Of a stretch of DNA of 64,000 nucleotides, positions 44,194 through 53,400 are shown one piece after another. Source of the DNA: Planctomycetaceae bacterium (lineage in GTDB: Bacteria; Planctomycetota; Planctomycetia; Gemmatales; Gemmataceae). The notes under the pieces were generated by a model. The model saw only the letters and a list, made by a program, of their open reading frames with translations. It was not told the DNA's origin and ran no database searches. Position 1 is the stretch's first letter, and every line of letters begins with the position of its first letter. A program made the translations under genes and the position numbers. The stretch is from the NCBI GenBank assembly GCA_013823135.1, contig PNLP01000005.1, forward strand, positions 1 through 64,000, given 5' to 3'.

Positions 44194-44601
44194 ATGAACG
44201 CTCCCGAACCGCCCGCGTTGTACGTCCGAAAGGTCCGCGGCATGGGACGCGGCGTGTTTGCAGGGCGAGCGTTCCGCAAAGGTGAGATCATCGAGGTGTG
44301 CCCGGTCATTCGCCTTCCAAACCCGACGGCGGGGCTTCCTGGCGGGGGGCTCGAACACTACGTGTTCAAGTGGGGAACGGGCGGGGTCGAGTTGGCCGTC
44401 GCACTGGGGTACGGCTCGCTGTATAACCACTCTCCGAATTTCAACGCCCGGTTCACACCGCGAACGGCACGGGACGACATTGTTTTCCGTGCTGCTCGAG
44501 ACATCGCGGTCGGCGAGCAAATCCTGATCGACTACGAGTGGGATGATTCCGATTACGCGATGTTCCAGGGACCGCCGCAATCACAGGCCGAACACGGGTA
44601 A
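44194..44601 (+). CDS. SET-domain protein-lysine methyltransferase-like protein
   Basis: A 135-residue minimal SET domain. It has the opening YVRKVRGMGRGVFAGRAFRKGE (SAM-binding G-x-G), the NHSPN motif in GYGSLYNHSPNFNARF, and the closing RDIAVGEQILIDYEWDD that supplies the catalytic Tyr. There are no pre-SET, post-SET or I-SET insert cysteines. Bacterial SET proteins methylate lysines in their own or host proteins; the target here is unknown. The ATG at 44194 follows a frame that starts at 44164, and the family N-terminus fits the later start. It is monocistronic. Confidence 0.88.
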   Translation: MNAPEPPALYVRKVRGMGRGVFAGRAFRKGEIIEVCPVIRLPNPTAGLPGGGLEHYVFKWGTGGVELAVALGYGSLYNHSPNFNARFTPRTARDDIVFRAARDIAVGEQILIDYEWDDSDYAMFQGPPQSQAEHG

Positions 44602-44657
44602 CGCTGGGGGTTGCCCAACTCGTTCCGTTCTTCTTCGAGAGTAACAGACGTTCCGTG

Positions 44658-44675
44658 TCTCGGAAGCATCCGAGA
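44658..44675. terminator. Small hairpin after the SET-domain gene
   Basis: TCTCGGA (44658-44664) and TCCGAGA (44669-44675) with a 4-nt loop, 57 bp after the SET stop. Weak; no T-run. Confidence 0.3.
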
Positions 44676-44800
44676 GATGCCGTTGTGCGCATTTTGGCAG
44701 GGATGTGTCACTCTGTACCAAGACCGGGTGTGGGATCAATATTAGTCTTATAACTGTCAATCCTTCCCCGCCTTCCGCTCTCCTCACTTTGGACGCCAAG

Positions 44801-45877
44801 ATGAAGCCGAACGTCAAGTCGTTGATACTCACTCTCCTGATAACTGGTGCCTCACACGCGACAGCACGGGCTCAGCAACCCTCGAAAGAAACCAGCACCG
44901 TGAAGGTCTTCATCCTCGCGGGCCAGTCGAACATGGAGGGGAAAGCTCCCAACACCTTGCTCGATCATCAGGCCACAGATGCGAAGACCAAGGAGCAGTT
45001 CGCACACCTCCGCAAGGACGACAAGTGGATTGTGCGCGACGATGTGTTCATCAAGTTCCTCGACCGCAAGGGACCGTTGACCGTTGGCTACGGCTCCCCG
45101 AACCGCACGGGCGTGGAACTGGAGTTCGGCACCGCGATGGGCAACCATTTCGAGGAACCCGTCCTGCTCATCAAGGCCGCGTGGGGCGGTCACTCGCTCT
45201 ACAAGCTGTTCCGCTCGCCGTCGGCTGGATTCCCCGCCGCTGAAGTGCTCCAGAAGGAACTGGAGCAGGCACAAGCGAAAGTCAAGAAAGCCAACGAGAA
45301 CAACAAGAAGAACGATCCGCTGCCGACGATGGAAGACATCAAGAAGGACTACGGCTCGTCGTATCGGAAGATGATGGCCGAGGTCAATGATGTGAAGGAG
45401 AACTACGCGACGCTGTTCCCCGCACTCAAAGGGAAAACTCTGGAACTGGCGGGTTTCGTGTGGTTCCAGGGCTGGAACGATCAGTACGGCGCTGAGAACG
45501 AATACGAATCGAACATGAAGCACTTCATCCAGGATGTGCGTAAGGATCTGGGCACGCCGAAGCTGCCATTCGTCATTGGGTTGATGGGCCAGAACGGATC
45601 GAAGCCAGCAACGGGTGCGATGCTCACGATCCAGAAGGCGCAACTCGCCATGAACGATGTGCCCGAGTTCAAGGGTAACGTGAAGGCCATCCGTACCGAC
45701 GTGCTTGTAGACAAGGCGGCTGAGGAACTATTCCCGAAGTGGAAAGCGAACGTCGAACAGTGGAAACTCACGGGTGGCGACGGCGGATATCACTACTACG
45801 GCAGTGCCATCTGGTTCAACCGCATTGGCAAGGCGATGGGGGAAGCGATGCTGGAGCTCAAGCAAACCCCAAAGTGA
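44801..45877 (+). CDS. Exported sialate O-acetylesterase-type (SASA/DUF303) esterase
   Basis: A 358-residue protein with a Sec signal peptide (NVKSLILTLLITGASHATA). The SASA (SGNH-like) fold begins VKVFILAGQSNMEGK with nucleophile candidate S43. Then come GSPNRTGVELEFGTAMGNHF (the G/N blocks), FVWFQGWNDQY (third block) and a late DGGYHYYGSAIWFNRIG with Asp and His of the triad. The family removes O-acetyl groups from glycans. A paralogue lies directly downstream and a sulfatase follows, which suggests a secreted polysaccharide-processing group. The ATG at 44801 directly precedes the signal peptide; the longer frame is rejected. Confidence 0.9.
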   Translation: MKPNVKSLILTLLITGASHATARAQQPSKETSTVKVFILAGQSNMEGKAPNTLLDHQATDAKTKEQFAHLRKDDKWIVRDDVFIKFLDRKGPLTVGYGSPNRTGVELEFGTAMGNHFEEPVLLIKAAWGGHSLYKLFRSPSAGFPAAEVLQKELEQAQAKVKKANENNKKNDPLPTMEDIKKDYGSSYRKMMAEVNDVKENYATLFPALKGKTLELAGFVWFQGWNDQYGAENEYESNMKHFIQDVRKDLGTPKLPFVIGLMGQNGSKPATGAMLTIQKAQLAMNDVPEFKGNVKAIRTDVLVDKAAEELFPKWKANVEQWKLTGGDGGYHYYGSAIWFNRIGKAMGEAMLELKQTPK

Positions 45878-45907
45878 GTGTCGGGCATCATGTCACCCGA
45901 GTCATGT

Positions 45908-45929
45908 TCCCGGAGACGTTCGTCCGGGA
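45908..45929 (+). terminator. Hairpin between the two esterase genes
   Basis: TCCCGGA (45908-45914) and TCCGGGA (45923-45929) enclose 8 nt, 30 bp after the first esterase stop. It may separate expression of the two paralogues. Confidence 0.45.
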
Positions 45930-45999
45930 GCACGACTCCACTTGAATAAATCGGTTGCCATTACCCACCACCCACACCAATTCCCGAGGAATCTTGATC

Positions 46000-47127
46000 G
46001 TGAACAAACACGCGTTCCTGCTCGCAATCGGAGTAGTGCTCACTGCTTCGCAGACGGCCGTCGCGGATGACGGGAAGCGGTACAAGGTGTTTATTTTCGC
46101 TGGTCAGTCGAACGCCCAAGGCAAAGCACCCATTAGCATGATGGATGCTCAGGCCGAAGCACCCGAGACCAGAGACATGTACAAACACATGCGAAAGGAC
46201 GGCAAGTGGATCGTTCGCGATGATGTGTTTGTCACTTATCAGAACAATCGGACCGGTCCATTGACACTCGGCTTCGGTTCGCCCAACCGCAGCGGTTCGG
46301 AGTTGGAGTTCGGCTGGATGATGGGCGACCACTTCAAGGAACCTGTGGTGATTATCAAGACGTGCCAGGGTGGCATGTCGCTGTACCAGTCTTTCCGACC
46401 GCCCTCAGCGGGGCTCCCCAATGAGGAAAAACTTCAGACCCAGCTCACCGCCGCAAAGAACCGTGCCAAGGCGAAGAAGGAGCCGGAACCGACGATGGAC
46501 GACATCAAGAATCTGTATGGCGAATGGTATCGATTAATTTTCTCTGATCTCCGATCGCTGTCTTCAAACTGGGGTCGAGAATTCCCGGCATTGAAAAGCA
46601 GCGACGGCAAATACTACAACCTCAAAGCGAGGAACTGGGAGAAGGACTTCCCCGCACTTGCTGGGAGAACGCCGGAGTTGGCTGGTGTCATCTGGTTCCA
46701 GGGTTGGAACGACCAATACGGCGGTCAGGACGAGTACGCCTCGAACATGAAGCACTTCATCAAGGATTTGCGAACGGACCTGGGCACGCCGAATCTGCCG
46801 TTTGTGATTGTCGCAATGGGGCAGAATGGATCGACGCCGGCAACGGGTCCGATGCTAACGATTCGCGACTCGCAGATGGCGATGAACGATGTGCCTGAGT
46901 TCAAGGGTAATGTCAAAGCCTTCCGTTCCGACCTTCTAGTAGACAAAGATGCCGAACGCCTGTGGACCCAGAAGGATCCCGCACTGAAGGCACGCGACAA
47001 GGAAGAGACCAAGAAGTTCGCCTCGGACGATGGCTACCACTATTTCGGAAGTGCGATCTGGTTTATGCGCATCGGCCATGCAATAGGCGATGCGATGCTG
47101 GAGTTAATGAAGAAGCCGAGCAAATAA
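46000..47127 (+). CDS. Exported sialate O-acetylesterase-type esterase, paralogue
   Basis: A 375-residue paralogue of the gene just upstream, with signal peptide NKHAFLLAIGVVLTASQTAVA. The nucleophile block is FIFAGQSNAQGK with S37, then GSPNRSGSELEFGWMMGDHF, IWFQGWNDQYGGQDEY and DDGYHYFGSAIWFMRIGHA. Compared with the first copy it has an extra segment of about 25 residues (FPALKSSDGKYYNLKARNWE) and a shorter Lys-rich region. The start is GTG at 46000 after GAGGA; TTG at 45994 is closer to that site and is an alternative. It was probably made by tandem duplication and has since diverged. Confidence 0.88.
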   Translation: MNKHAFLLAIGVVLTASQTAVADDGKRYKVFIFAGQSNAQGKAPISMMDAQAEAPETRDMYKHMRKDGKWIVRDDVFVTYQNNRTGPLTLGFGSPNRSGSELEFGWMMGDHFKEPVVIIKTCQGGMSLYQSFRPPSAGLPNEEKLQTQLTAAKNRAKAKKEPEPTMDDIKNLYGEWYRLIFSDLRSLSSNWGREFPALKSSDGKYYNLKARNWEKDFPALAGRTPELAGVIWFQGWNDQYGGQDEYASNMKHFIKDLRTDLGTPNLPFVIVAMGQNGSTPATGPMLTIRDSQMAMNDVPEFKGNVKAFRSDLLVDKDAERLWTQKDPALKARDKEETKKFASDDGYHYFGSAIWFMRIGHAIGDAMLELMKKPSK

Positions 47128-47172
47128 ACACGACGATGGCACATTCAGCCCAATACGCGAGGGAATGCTCCA

Positions 47173-48648
47173 ATGAAATCAATGATTGCATCACTCGCTT
47201 CCCAAATACTGTCTGATGTGGTTTGGGCTGTCTCGCAGATGGGATTGCGCACAATCAGGCGGGCGTCTGTGCTGGCCGCTGTAGTTGCGATACTCCCAGT
47301 TTACTCAGCGCAAGCGGCAGCGCCACACATTGTGCTCATCATGGTGGACGATCTGGGCTGGATGGATTTGCGTTGTCAGGGCAATGACCGCCTGAATACC
47401 CCGCGGATCGATGCTCTCGCGAAGCAAGGTGTTCGCTTCACGAACGCATACTCCGCATCGCCAGTTTGCTCGCCGACACGCGGGGCGATGATCACCGGGT
47501 TGTCCCCCGCACGATTGCATATCACTCAACACGGCAAGGACGGTCCGAACTTTTGGCCGAAGGATCGGCGCATCCAACCACCCGCTGCGGAACACGTGTT
47601 GCCGCTGAAAACCGATTCGCTTGCCAAGCGTCTGAAGGCATCCGGCTACTCGACCGGCTTCTTCGGCAAGTGGCATCTCTCGGGCGAACTCGATCCCAAA
47701 GACCCGACTGCGGGCGGTCCCGACTTCTGGCCGGAACACCACGGATTTGACGTCAACATCGGTGGCTGCGGTCTTGGCGGTCCGCCGTCGTACTTCGATC
47801 CGTATCGCATTCCGGCGATCAAGCCTCGCAAGAAGGGCGAGTATCTCGAGGACCGGCTCGCGGACGAAACGACAGCCTTCATGCAGGCCAATCACAAGAA
47901 GCCGATGTTCATCTGCCTCTGGACGTACAACGTTCACTTCCCGTTCGAGGCACCCGAGGATCTGATCGCGAAGTACAAGGGCAAGGAAGGGCCAGGTCTG
48001 AAGAACGCAAGCTACGGTGCTCAGATCGAAGCCACCGATCGAGCGGTTGGCCGTGTGCTCGACGAGATCGACCGTCTGGGGATCGCTGACAACACCATTG
48101 TCATCTTCACGAGCGACAACGGTGGCTGGGAAGGGGCGACCGACAACCGACCGCTGCGGTCGGGCAAGGGCGATCTGTACGAGGGTGGGTTGCGCGTGCC
48201 TCTGATCGTGCGTTGGCCGGCCATGACTGCGACCGGGAACCCCGTTGCTCCGGGCACGACCACCGATACGCCAGTCATCACCATGGATCTGCCCGCGACC
48301 ATTCTCGATGCGGCCAACGTCAAACTGGGTCAGAACCAAGTACTCGACGGCGTGTCTCTGCGCCCGCTACTCCAGGGTAAGAAACTGGATCGTGACGCGT
48401 TGTTCTTCCACTACCCACACTACGCCTGGCACAAGGCCAATCGCCCGGGTGGTGCCGTCCGCTCGGGGCAATACAAACTGATTCGCCGCTACGACGACAA
48501 CTCACTCGAACTTTTCGACCTGGCAAGTGATCTCGGAGAGAAGCGGAACCTTGCCGCTGAAAAGCCCGAAGTGGCCACGAAACTTGACGATCAACTGGGA
48601 CGCTGGCTCAAAGAAACCCGGGCGCAATTACCCCTGCCCATCAAGTGA
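47173..48648 (+). CDS. Exported arylsulfatase-family sulfatase
   Basis: A 491-residue sulfatase. The metal site begins with HIVLIMVDDLGWMDLR, and the formylglycine motif C99-S-P-T-R-G lies in SPVCSPTRGAMITG, so it can be matured by an FGE-type enzyme. FFGKWHLS, VHFPFEAPEDL and FTSDNGGWEGATDNRPLRSG follow the family order. The ATG at 47173 has AGGGA upstream, but the signal peptide proper begins at M23 (GLRTIRRASVLAAVVAILPV), so ATG 47239 is possible. It lies 45 bp after the second esterase and is likely part of the same glycan-degrading set. Confidence 0.92.
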   Translation: MKSMIASLASQILSDVVWAVSQMGLRTIRRASVLAAVVAILPVYSAQAAAPHIVLIMVDDLGWMDLRCQGNDRLNTPRIDALAKQGVRFTNAYSASPVCSPTRGAMITGLSPARLHITQHGKDGPNFWPKDRRIQPPAAEHVLPLKTDSLAKRLKASGYSTGFFGKWHLSGELDPKDPTAGGPDFWPEHHGFDVNIGGCGLGGPPSYFDPYRIPAIKPRKKGEYLEDRLADETTAFMQANHKKPMFICLWTYNVHFPFEAPEDLIAKYKGKEGPGLKNASYGAQIEATDRAVGRVLDEIDRLGIADNTIVIFTSDNGGWEGATDNRPLRSGKGDLYEGGLRVPLIVRWPAMTATGNPVAPGTTTDTPVITMDLPATILDAANVKLGQNQVLDGVSLRPLLQGKKLDRDALFFHYPHYAWHKANRPGGAVRSGQYKLIRRYDDNSLELFDLASDLGEKRNLAAEKPEVATKLDDQLGRWLKETRAQLPLPIK

Positions 48649-48668
48649 ACGCAAACCCGCAACCTTCC

Positions 48669-48766
48669 GCCTGGAGGTTAGTTCACCCACGTCCGGAACC
48701 AGGCAAACTACGTCCGAAAGCATCATTTCGGCCAGGGGAATCATTTCACTTGTCTGGAAGAAAGGT
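48669..48766 (-). repeat. Dispersed hairpin element, degenerate copy 4
   Basis: On the minus strand this reads ACCTTTCTTCCAGACAAGTG, a longer spacer, then GGTTCCGGACGTGGGTG inside a small stem (GCCTGG 48669-48674 with CCAGGC 48699-48704). Motifs and their order match the copies at 484 and 43955. It lies in the 324-bp gap between the sulfatase and the FHA-kinase, which contains no gene. Confidence 0.4.
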
Positions 48767-48972
48767 AATCCGAGCAACGCGATTCACCGTATCACTTGGC
48801 GAGCAATGAGTTCGAGATCGATCCAGCGATCCCGGCAGTGAAAGCAAGCTGAATCTCTGACAACAATCATGCCAGAATCCATTACATCACACAGTAGAAT
48901 GAGTGTGACTTCCTTCAATCATCGATCGAAATCTGTTGGTTATGAGCATCCTTGCGTTCGTCGGGAGGATCT

Positions 48973-50439
48973 ATGCCAATAACCCTGACGATCACCCGCG
49001 GGCCTGAGATGGGTCGAGTGTTTTCGTACACCGGTCCCGGCACGTTCCTCATTGGCCGTTCCACACGATCTCAGTTCATGTTTTTGAGCAGCGATGGAGC
49101 CGACCTTCGGATTTCTCACACGCACTGCCTTGTGGAGTTTGGCCCAACCGGTTGTCGGGTCTACGATCTGAACAGCCACAACGGAACCTTCGTGGACGGT
49201 GAGAAAGTCACCAACGCGGACCTCGCGACCGGAATGGAACTGCGCGTCGGCCGGACCCTCATGAAGGTCGAGGTCGTGAGCGACTCACTCCCCGATACCA
49301 TCGACTGGCACGGAGAACACCCTGTCGTTGCACCATCACCGGCATCCGCCACGTTTCGCGCCGGGCTGCCACCAACACCCCAAGCACCAGCGAAACCCGC
49401 CAAACCTTCACACGGGGTTTCCAACTCACCCGAGGAGGTCTTGGGCCGTTCGCCTGTCATACCCTCCCGCCCTGCGAAACGTGTGAAACCCTCGAAACCT
49501 ACCCGATCGCACCCGGCTCTCGCTTGCCCGGCGTGTCGTGTGCCCGGCGCCCTGGCACCCGGTGAACCGCTCTGCACCGACTGCACCGAGCGAGCGGCGG
49601 AGCAGGAACAGCCGTTCCCGGGCTATCGACTGATTCGTGAGGTGGGTCGTGGCGCGATGGGCCTTGTCTTCCTGGGATGGTCGGATGTCAGCGGCCATCC
49701 CGTCGCCATGAAGGTGATTCACCCCGCGATGGCCTTGAAGTCTTCGCAGGCTGAGCGGTTCATTCGCGAAGCCGATATCCTGAAACAACTCCACCATCCG
49801 AACATCGTCGAGTTTCGCGAGGCCGGGTACGCGGATGGCGTGCTCTTTCTCGCGATGGAATTCGTCCACGGAAAAAGCGTGGCGGCCGCGCTGGCCACTC
49901 ACACGCATATCGCGGAACCGATTGCCGTGTCACTCACCTGCGAGTTACTTCAGGCACTGGAGTATGCTCACGCGAAGCGGTACGTTCACCGCGACTTGAA
50001 ACCGGCGAATCTACTCCTTCGTGTGACCGCCCCGGGTAAGTTGGGGATTAAACTCGCGGACTTCGGGTTGGCCCGGGTCTACGAGGCGTCGCAGTTGAGC
50101 GGGCTCACGGGCACGAATGACGTGGGCGGAACCACAGCCTACATGCCACCAGAGCAGGTGTTGGATTACCGCAATGTGAAACCAACCGCCGATCAGTATG
50201 CCGCGGCCGCGTGCCTGTACACGCTGCTAACCGGCGACCGGGTCTACGACCAACCGCCGACGGCGGCTCAGCAACTCAAGCAGATTCTGGACGAGGATCC
50301 CGTGCCGATCCTGGAGCGAAAACCGGATGTGTCGCCAGCGCTGGCCGACGCGATCATGACCGCACTGAGCCGCGACCCCGCCGACCGCTTCACGGACGTG
50401 AGAACCTTCCGCAAGGCGATCCAAGGTTTCGGAGGGTGA
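48973..50439 (+). CDS. FHA-domain Ser/Thr protein kinase with zinc-ribbon-like insert
   Basis: A 488-residue protein. The N-terminal FHA domain (about 1-105) has GRSTRSQFMF, RISHTHC and YDLNSHNGTFVDG, the phosphothreonine-binding set. A Pro/Lys-rich linker follows, then four cysteines as CPAC and CTDC (about 183-205) that could bind zinc. The kinase domain has VGRGAMGLVF, VAMKVI, HRDLKPANLL, KLADFGLARV and AYMPPEQV. There is no membrane helix. The ATG at 48973 follows GGGAGGA at good distance. It is convergent with the kinase-WD40 gene (14 bp) and resembles the FHA-kinase at 54259, probably by duplication. Confidence 0.93.
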   Translation: MPITLTITRGPEMGRVFSYTGPGTFLIGRSTRSQFMFLSSDGADLRISHTHCLVEFGPTGCRVYDLNSHNGTFVDGEKVTNADLATGMELRVGRTLMKVEVVSDSLPDTIDWHGEHPVVAPSPASATFRAGLPPTPQAPAKPAKPSHGVSNSPEEVLGRSPVIPSRPAKRVKPSKPTRSHPALACPACRVPGALAPGEPLCTDCTERAAEQEQPFPGYRLIREVGRGAMGLVFLGWSDVSGHPVAMKVIHPAMALKSSQAERFIREADILKQLHHPNIVEFREAGYADGVLFLAMEFVHGKSVAAALATHTHIAEPIAVSLTCELLQALEYAHAKRYVHRDLKPANLLLRVTAPGKLGIKLADFGLARVYEASQLSGLTGTNDVGGTTAYMPPEQVLDYRNVKPTADQYAAAACLYTLLTGDRVYDQPPTAAQQLKQILDEDPVPILERKPDVSPALADAIMTALSRDPADRFTDVRTFRKAIQGFGG

Positions 50440-50453
50440 ACCAGACTGGACGG

Positions 50454-53400
50454 TCAAGGGGGGCCACCGAATAACCGTTTTCCGAGTCGGAAGATCGTTC
50501 CCAGAGCGCCGCCATTGCTCGTTCCGGGAGGATCGTTTCGCGGAACCGGATCGGGTTCCTTCTTCGGGTCTTCCTTTGGTGGCTTCACTTCGATCACGAC
50601 GGGGTTCGAATTCCACTCCAGGCGCAGTGCGAATTGCTCACCGAGGATTTTTCGCTCGATGCTTGGGATGCTCCGGTCCGTAAGTAACTCTCGTTTTTCC
50701 TCCCATCGGTCGGGTGGAAGTACCGCCAGTTGAGAACTGATCCCGGTGCTAACCTCCACCCACCGGATCACTTCACTCGCCTTTTGCGAAACCGCCTCCG
50801 GCTTGTCGATCAGCAAGACGGTTCCCGCTTGCAGGTCCGTGCCCGAAGCCAGGAACCGATCGCCCGGCAAGAAGCTGACGGCTTTCACAGTCGTTCCTGG
50901 TCGCCACATCGGTCCCAACGGCTTCCGCGTTCTCAGATCCCACAACCGAGCAGTGCCATCCGTTCCGCCGGTCAGGGCCGTCTGGCCATCGGCCGATAGA
51001 TCAACCGCGAACACCCCCGCCGGGCCGTGCGGAAGGAGTGGTCCATTCCGCTCGGGTGCTCGGTCGGATGCTGGCCAGTCCCAGATCAGCACGGCACCGA
51101 TGTAGCCGGTGATGATGCGCGAACCGTTCGCAGAAAACGCGACTGAAAGAACACCATCCGGATGCTTGAGGGTGTGGACCGGCTCGGTCTTCCGCAGGTC
51201 AGTCGCATCCCAGAGCAATCCGCGTCCGTCGGTTCCACCCGTGAACAGATAACGGCCGTTTGGCGTGTACCGCACGACATAGACGCGTCCGTCCTTCATG
51301 TGGGGCAATTCGGCGATAACCGATCTGGAACGAGTGTCCCATATCCGGGCATTGCCGTCGGCGCAGCCGGTGGCGAGGTAGCGGCCGTCGGGCGAGAAGG
51401 CAACCGATAGCACCGCGAGGGGATGTGGGAGCGGGCCGATTTTCGTGCCATCGGCCTTGTGAATCATCACGGAGCCTGTTCGAGGCGGGAGGATCGATAC
51501 GGTACCGAGTGCCAGCAGCGTTCCATTCTCGCCATACGCAGCGGTGAGGATCGCCCCGCCTCCCTCGGGCTTCACGGAATCGGGTGCGACCCGGTACGTG
51601 CCCGGCTGCCACTCCTTTCCGCCCCAGACCCCGCCAACGAACAGGCGGTCCGTAATCGGTGATGAGGCCGTTGCCAGCACCGCATCGTTCGGAACGCGAA
51701 GCGGCGGCACCGTACACGGCCCTGGTGCCAGATCCCAGACGCGAATCGCGTTTTCATCGCCGCCAGTGACGAGGCGTTTCCCATCGGGAGAGAAGGCGAC
51801 CGCTCGCACATCCCGACCGTGCCAGAGCGGTTGGCCGACGGCCTGCCACGTTTCGCAATCGAAGACCCGTGCGGCGCGATCCTGCGAGGCGGTCGCAACG
51901 AACCGGCCATCTCGGCTGAACGTCACCCCGTTCACTTCCGCCTGATGCCGCATCGCACCGCCGGGTAGGGGCGTGCCCATCGCCGTATCCCAGGCCCGTG
52001 CTTCTCCCGTGAGTAGCGTCCCGTGGCCGGTTACGAACACGCTCCCGTCCCTGGGGGAAAACGCCGCAGCCGTCACGGGGAGTGCGGTCTTGATTTCCTT
52101 GATCTTGGTGAGTTGGTCGGCGTCCCACAGAATGATCTCCCCGTTCAGTCGGGTTACGCCGCCCGACAACACCCGATGCCCGCGTGGGTGAACGGCCACC
52201 GCGCGAACTTCCCCGAGGCCGGGTTGCCGGGTCGGGCCAACTTGCCACTTGTCCGCCACGAGGGTGTAAATCGATACCTGTCCCTTCGAGTCGCCCAAAA
52301 CGATGCGGTTGCCATCTGGGAAAACGGCACCGCTCAGGAACTTCACTCCGGCTGCTGCCGTGATCCGATCGCCGGTTTGCTCACCGGTTTCCGCGTTGAA
52401 TACTCGGGCGTGGCCGCTGGTGGAGATGGTCAGCAGAACTTTGCCGTCGGGGCTGGTCGCGGCCGTTCGTGTCGGGGCATCGTCGGCCTTTGCATCCACA
52501 GCGCCGTCGACGTCTCGCAACCTCACGCCATCCGCGAGAGCCTTATCGCTGCCGAGTTGGCAGACCTGAGCGTGTCGTAACTCGCGAGGAGTGGAACTGC
52601 CAAAGAGCACAGCATCCGCCGACTTGGGATCGAACGCGAGCCAGGCCGGCGAGACGGGCAATTGACGAACGTTCGCGAGCCGATGCGCCTGTCGTCGCCA
52701 CCCCGCAAGGTTCTGACGGATGACCGCCGTGAGTTGGGGATCTTCTGCTTTCTCGGCCAGCACTAGCGACCGAGCCATGTCGGTGAGACACTGACCAATT
52801 TCGCCCTGTTCACCGACGACGATCGCGCGATCGAAGGTCGCGCCTGCCAGTTCCCCGATAGCGTGTTTCTCGGCTGCTCGTGCCTTCTCCGCGTTCGCAT
52901 CCGCGAGGATTTTCGCCTCGACGGCCTGCTTCTGTTTCGTGTCAGCGAGGTTCTTGGCTTCGATGGCCTGCTTCTGCGCCACGATCGCCTTGCGTTCGTT
53001 GTCGATCGCATCGTCGCGAGCCAACTCCGTGGCCGCGTTCGCGACGGTGAGTTCCTGATTCTTCCGCCGCTGGGCGGCCCCGAACGTCGCGCCCAGGATT
53101 GCCAGCACGACCACCAGTAACCCGACCACGCCGACCGCACTCGCGAGTTTCGGCTCGGTCTTCACCCACCGCTCGAACCGTTCCCTGCGGGTGAGAATGC
53201 GAACGCTCGGCACCTCGCCGGCCAGGTATTTCCGGAGGTCCGAGGCCAGCTCAGCACAGTCCGGATAGCGGTTGTCCGCGTGCTTCGCGAGCGCCTTCAT
53301 GCAGATGAGTTGCAGATCGAGCGGGACGTTCGGGTTCATCTCGCTCGGTGGTGGCGGCACCGTGTTCACATGGTGGAACATCTGAATCTTGCTCGGGCCG

